From Acanthochlamys bracteata (Eukaryota > Streptophyta > Magnoliopsida > Pandanales > Velloziaceae), in contig CM034138.1 of the NCBI GenBank assembly GCA_019914995.1, forward strand, positions 6,640,535 to 6,704,534: a stretch of 64,000 nucleotides of DNA, in the 5' to 3' direction. The notes beneath the pieces were generated by a model. That model ran no database searches. It saw only the letters and a program-made list of their open reading frames with translations, and was not told where the DNA came from. Both the position numbers and the translations under genes were made by a program. Positions 60,251 through 64,000 of the stretch are shown here, piece by piece. Position 1 is the stretch's first letter. Every line of letters starts with the position of its first letter.

Positions 60251-63200
60251 GACATGTTTACCCTTCTGCAGTGCAATTTGTGATTAAATCTTGGTCGCTT
60301 GACCCGATGGTTGACGTTGTTGTGCTACAGATGTGTTGTTTTGTGGTTGTGCTTTTATCCTGACCCATATAGTGTTATTAGAAATAATAATCAAGACATA
60401 TAAAAGTGATTAAACTTTTATATAATGTAGTTCTATAGTATTTTATATACTTCAATTATTAGTTATATGTTATAATTATTTTATGATATATAAGATAACC
60501 ATATTTGTTATATAATAAAACCAAAATATAAAAATTAAATAGATTTAGTGAATATAATCTATTCATATAACAATATATTTTATTAAAATGTTGGTAATTT
60601 TTAGTAGCATTAAATGTAAATTAGTAATAGTGTTGTGATATATGATAATTTGAAGTTATTTATATTTAGTATTCTACTTATATGAAAATGATCTACTTTT
60701 TGGCCTAAAAGCTTCAGAAGTCAATCCACTCAAAATCATTATAAAATAGTTTGGTACATCTAATCACAAGAAAGTGGATTTTTTTTTTTGTTTGAAAAAA
60801 GTAACTTTTATGTCACTTCTTGCTAAACACTCTAAAAGTCATACACTTTAAATGTAGGAAAATTTTTAAAAATTAGAGAGAACTTAAGGAATCACTTTCA
60901 AAACTCAAGGTTGGTGAACGAACATCATATATGTAAGCTCCGAATAGGGGTGAAATTTATGGAGAAACTGGGTATAATTAAGTAATTGTAAGAGTTTTTT
61001 GTTTTCTTGGGAAGTCTTAGGGTCTGTTGGTTGCAATTTTAAAATTAAAAAAATAAAAACAAAAACAAAAACCAAAAACAAAACTATGTATGTTTAACTT
61101 TTCAAGGCCAAAAGAAAAGCTGAAACTGCGAGTGGTTGTCAACTATTTCTCAAAAACCAAATTAAAGGATTGGAAGGTCATACGTTTTCTATGTTTAACT
61201 AGAACTTTCTAATACTCAATCTAAATTATATATTGTGCATTACTCAATTTGTATCTCATTATATTAATTGAATATTCATTAAAACAGTGTATAAAATTTA
61301 TCTACTTTTTCATTAACTTTCCATCATATCAAGGAAAGAACGAAAATACATCATTAAGTATCTATCTTCATCCTGGGAATCTCTTCACATTCATGGTTAT
61401 TAAAATTCTAATTTAAATCTTAAAATTTTACGATTTTATAATTTTACATCAGCAAAATGATCCTACTTGACATAATATTCTATTTTATATAGATCAGAGT
61501 AAGATTTCGATCTTAATTCTAAAATTTTTAAGATCTCAATTTATTTGTGATATTACGATATCAGCTTATAAAAATCTTCATGAATTAGGAGAGCTCTCTA
61601 GGATTTTAAGCGAAGCTGGAATAGTTAGATTCGCATTCGTTTGTAACAGGTGTGGTGGTGTTTAGTTTATTCTGTAAGGGATTTGTTATGTGAGTAAGAA
61701 ATTATTCGATGGGATTGAAGGCAGAGTTTGAAGGTGTGAGCAGTGCAATGAGACTGGTTTGGTAAAATGCTCTTAGTGTTCTTCTTGCTGAAAATATTGA
61801 TAAGATGAAAGTTGCTTGATTTTTCGGATTTCGTATGAAGAAAAGAACTGACCGTACATATGGTTGTAAATTATTATTAGGATTTGAGTTTGTAAAAAGG
61901 AGATTTGGATTGTTTCTTTTCTCTTTATTTTGAGGCGATAAAGACGATTGCTTGTTGCATAATTGATTGATTGCACAAGGAATTGGGTTTTCTAATATGG
62001 GTACAGTAAATGTTCATTTATAAAATGATGATATAGTTGTAAAGATGTTGTGATAATGAGGTAAATGAAATATTAAAAACTGTTAATGATATAGTTCATC
62101 TGAATCGATATAGTTCATCTGAACCACAAAAATGAACTTTATTAATTTATTACAATAAGATGAAATATAAAAAAATTTATGTCTTGAATTTTCAGCAAAT
62201 TTGATAAGCACTATCTAAACTTTTAAAGAGTATTAAAAAATTTTATAAAAATATTATCGATAAATAAAATCTTACGATTTTACTTAGAATTTCGATTTTA
62301 CGATCATACACAAGTGAAGCGATCCTAATAAATTTCCGATCTTGATAACCTTGTTCATATTCTTTGAGCTATTTCGTCTCACTTGCGAGCCATTCTTCGA
62401 TGCTGGGCAGGAGTCAAATCATATTAAGTTGTGCTGTGAGTTGAGTCCTGAACTTGAACCTGCATCAGTTTTAGTGTTCATCATAACAAAATTGGATTCT
62501 TCATGAGCTTCCTCAAAAAATCCTCCTGTGCGTGCATTTTGATGAAATAGTGAATGTCACAACAAGCTATTACAATGCACTTTTTCCTTTTCATTTCAAT
62601 ACTAGACATTTGATCAAGAATTGAACCTTGCCTTTTAGAACACTGAATTATTGTTTACACAAGGAAGTGTCTATATTTGAACAACTGAATTAGTCCTTTA
62701 GGCTTCTCTCCCTATATTCTTGCTGATAGTACCTTTCCCCTCAACAAGTTGCAAGAGACCAGCCATGTTTCCCTGAGTTAACAAGATAGTATTTGCCTAT
62801 AGTTGGATGAAGAAGAATAAATGAGGTTAACATATAGCTATGTGAAACTCTATAACATTATTTTTATATAGTGTTAAACTGAGTATCTTATATAAGCTAG
62901 AATACGTGGACTGGTTCAGATTGTGACCACGCTTGCAATTTCATATGAAAATAAAAGTGATAAACTTTGATAATCGTCAGGACTCTACCTGGCCATCTGA
63001 CTACTAGTTATAATTCATTCCAAGATGATGGTTTGTTTGCTACAAGATGTAGAAAACTTGTCTATAAGATGGTGGTTTGATTTTCACTAGTGTTAGCAAT
63101 CCTTTGCAGCATGCATAAATCTAACTGGACTAGAAGCTGTTGATCTTTATAAGTCAACATACGGAGGGTCTAATGCTCCATTGATTAAGAAGTGTGTAAG

Positions 63201-63270
63201 AAACTAGAAACAAACTATAGGATTATAGAAGTGTAAGGTTTACCAGTTTGAGTCATTGGAAATTATATCA
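60251..63270. other. AT-rich DNA, no gene seen
   Basis: 3.0 kb searched for the missing hydrolase exons on the plus strand without success. MITE-like edges occur near 60690-60840 and 61020-61160 (GGTCTGTTGGTTGCAATTTT). Nothing else recognised. Confidence 0.4.
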
Positions 63271-63279
63271 GAATTTGTT

Positions 63280-64000
63280 ACTTTTTCTAAAAAAGCTCTA
63301 GACAATTGGCAGTTCCTTCCTCTCCAGCCATAACAAAAGTGAACCTCATATGAAAAGAGTATGAGACATTTACCTTTTGTGTTGTCTCAACCTTTTTACC
63401 CGTATATGGTATCAATAGGAGTACGAGCTTTGATGTGTGTCCTATCTATAGCTTCAATAAAATCCTATAACGAACAAAAATATAACGTCAACAATAAGAA
63501 CTAATATTATACAGCTACAGTGAAATGTTTTAGTCAATGCTTTTACCTTGAAGTATGGAATATACATAGGATTAGTAGATATCTCAAACAGAATATTGTC
63601 ACGCGATGGGGTAACAATCACTTTATTTTCTAGGAGATTACCAACATAGAAGACTTTCCGAAAATGTCTGGAAATGGTCCACATTAATACTGAAATCTTT
63701 CTAGGAGCATTATCACCATGACAAATAATCATTAAGAAAATTGCAACTTGCTCATATACAGTAGCATTTTGGGATGACTTCAAACTGCCACAATTCTCCA
63801 ATTCTTGGCAAATAAGCTTAAAAAGGTAGGTTTATTCATATAAACGATACATAGCAGGATTGCCATGGAGAAGCTCTTGAACCCAATTTTACCCAGGTAA
63901 TACTGAGGTTTGACATGGATTCTTATGCAAGTAGAAATGTCCACTCCGTCAGAGCCAAAATAACAATGACTGTTTTCTGAAATTTCATCATCAGAATCAA
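63280..64000 (-). pseudogene. PIF/Harbinger transposase relic (runs off window)
   Basis: On the minus strand: GWVQELLHGNPAMYRLY-like, then MNKPTFFKLICQELENCG, EQVAIFLMII, TISRHFRKVF and YIPYFK. The next block, DFIEAIDRTHIKA, corresponds to the GAIDGTHI motif bearing the first catalytic Asp. YFK and DFIE are separated by an 82-bp AT-rich GT-AG intron (63465-63546). After a frameshift near 63410 the relic goes on as YTGKKVETTQKVNVS, then MRFTFVMAGEEGTA, matching the family. The Gly of the DGTH motif is Arg. Inactive. Confidence 0.8.

Noticed and set aside
1-64000. tRNA, rRNA, CRISPR or organelle-DNA insertions
   Set aside because: No tRNA T-loop/acceptor pattern, rRNA block, regular spacer array or plastid or mitochondrial gene was noticed by eye. 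A covariance-model scan would be the decisive test.

Overview
The window reads as nuclear DNA of a flowering plant. It has canonical GT-AG introns, a DYW-class pentatricopeptide protein, a GPI-anchored GH17 glucanase, a plant-type Mediator subunit 25 and an organellar peptidyl-tRNA hydrolase. These lie in very AT-rich intergenic DNA full of transposon relics. Protein style suggests a non-grass monocot, but that is a low-confidence impression and no species is claimed.

Layout, left to right. (1) 1-3802 (+): the 3' three exons of an MBD4-like DNA glycosylase. (2) 3803-10616: intergenic, with MITEs, a LINE tail relic, a broken ribosomal protein L8 copy (7283-7568, -) and a GC-rich islet near 8.2-8.5 kb. 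(3) 10617-14701 (+): a complete four-exon glucan endo-1,3-beta-glucosidase (GH17 + X8 + GPI signal, 517 aa). (4) 14702-17780: MITE-rich spacer. (5) 17781-24043: a decayed Ty3/gypsy retrotransposon (LTRs, PBS, gag, RT, RNase H, integrase, chromodomain-like end) whose pol is split by a nested solo LTR at 21283-21805. (6) 24044-31336: a stretch rich in a short GTCGTAA-like motif, a hAT transposase relic and otherwise unassigned DNA. (7) 31337-33100 (-): an intronless PPR-DYW gene of 587 codons. (8) 34730-51065 (-): a complete 15-exon MED25/PFT1 gene reconstructed exon by exon (771 aa). (9) 51066-55270: spacer with a minus-strand gypsy pol relic. (10) 55271-57886: three tandem copies of a roughly 0.8-0.9 kb unit, the last of which runs into the peptidyl-tRNA hydrolase gene. 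(11) 57928-58362 (+): the first two exons of that gene; no further exon was found in the remaining 5.6 kb. (12) 63280-64000 (-): a PIF/Harbinger transposase relic running off the window.

The genes are unrelated housekeeping or regulatory loci (DNA repair, cell-wall glucan turnover, organelle RNA editing, transcription, organelle translation). I saw no operon-like or clustered pathway. The most unusual structures are the triplicated upstream unit of the peptidyl-tRNA hydrolase gene, a near-perfect hairpin beside a MED25 donor site, the exact solo-LTR insertion in a gypsy RT, and the degenerate GTCGTAA-rich tract. No convincing new biological system was seen.
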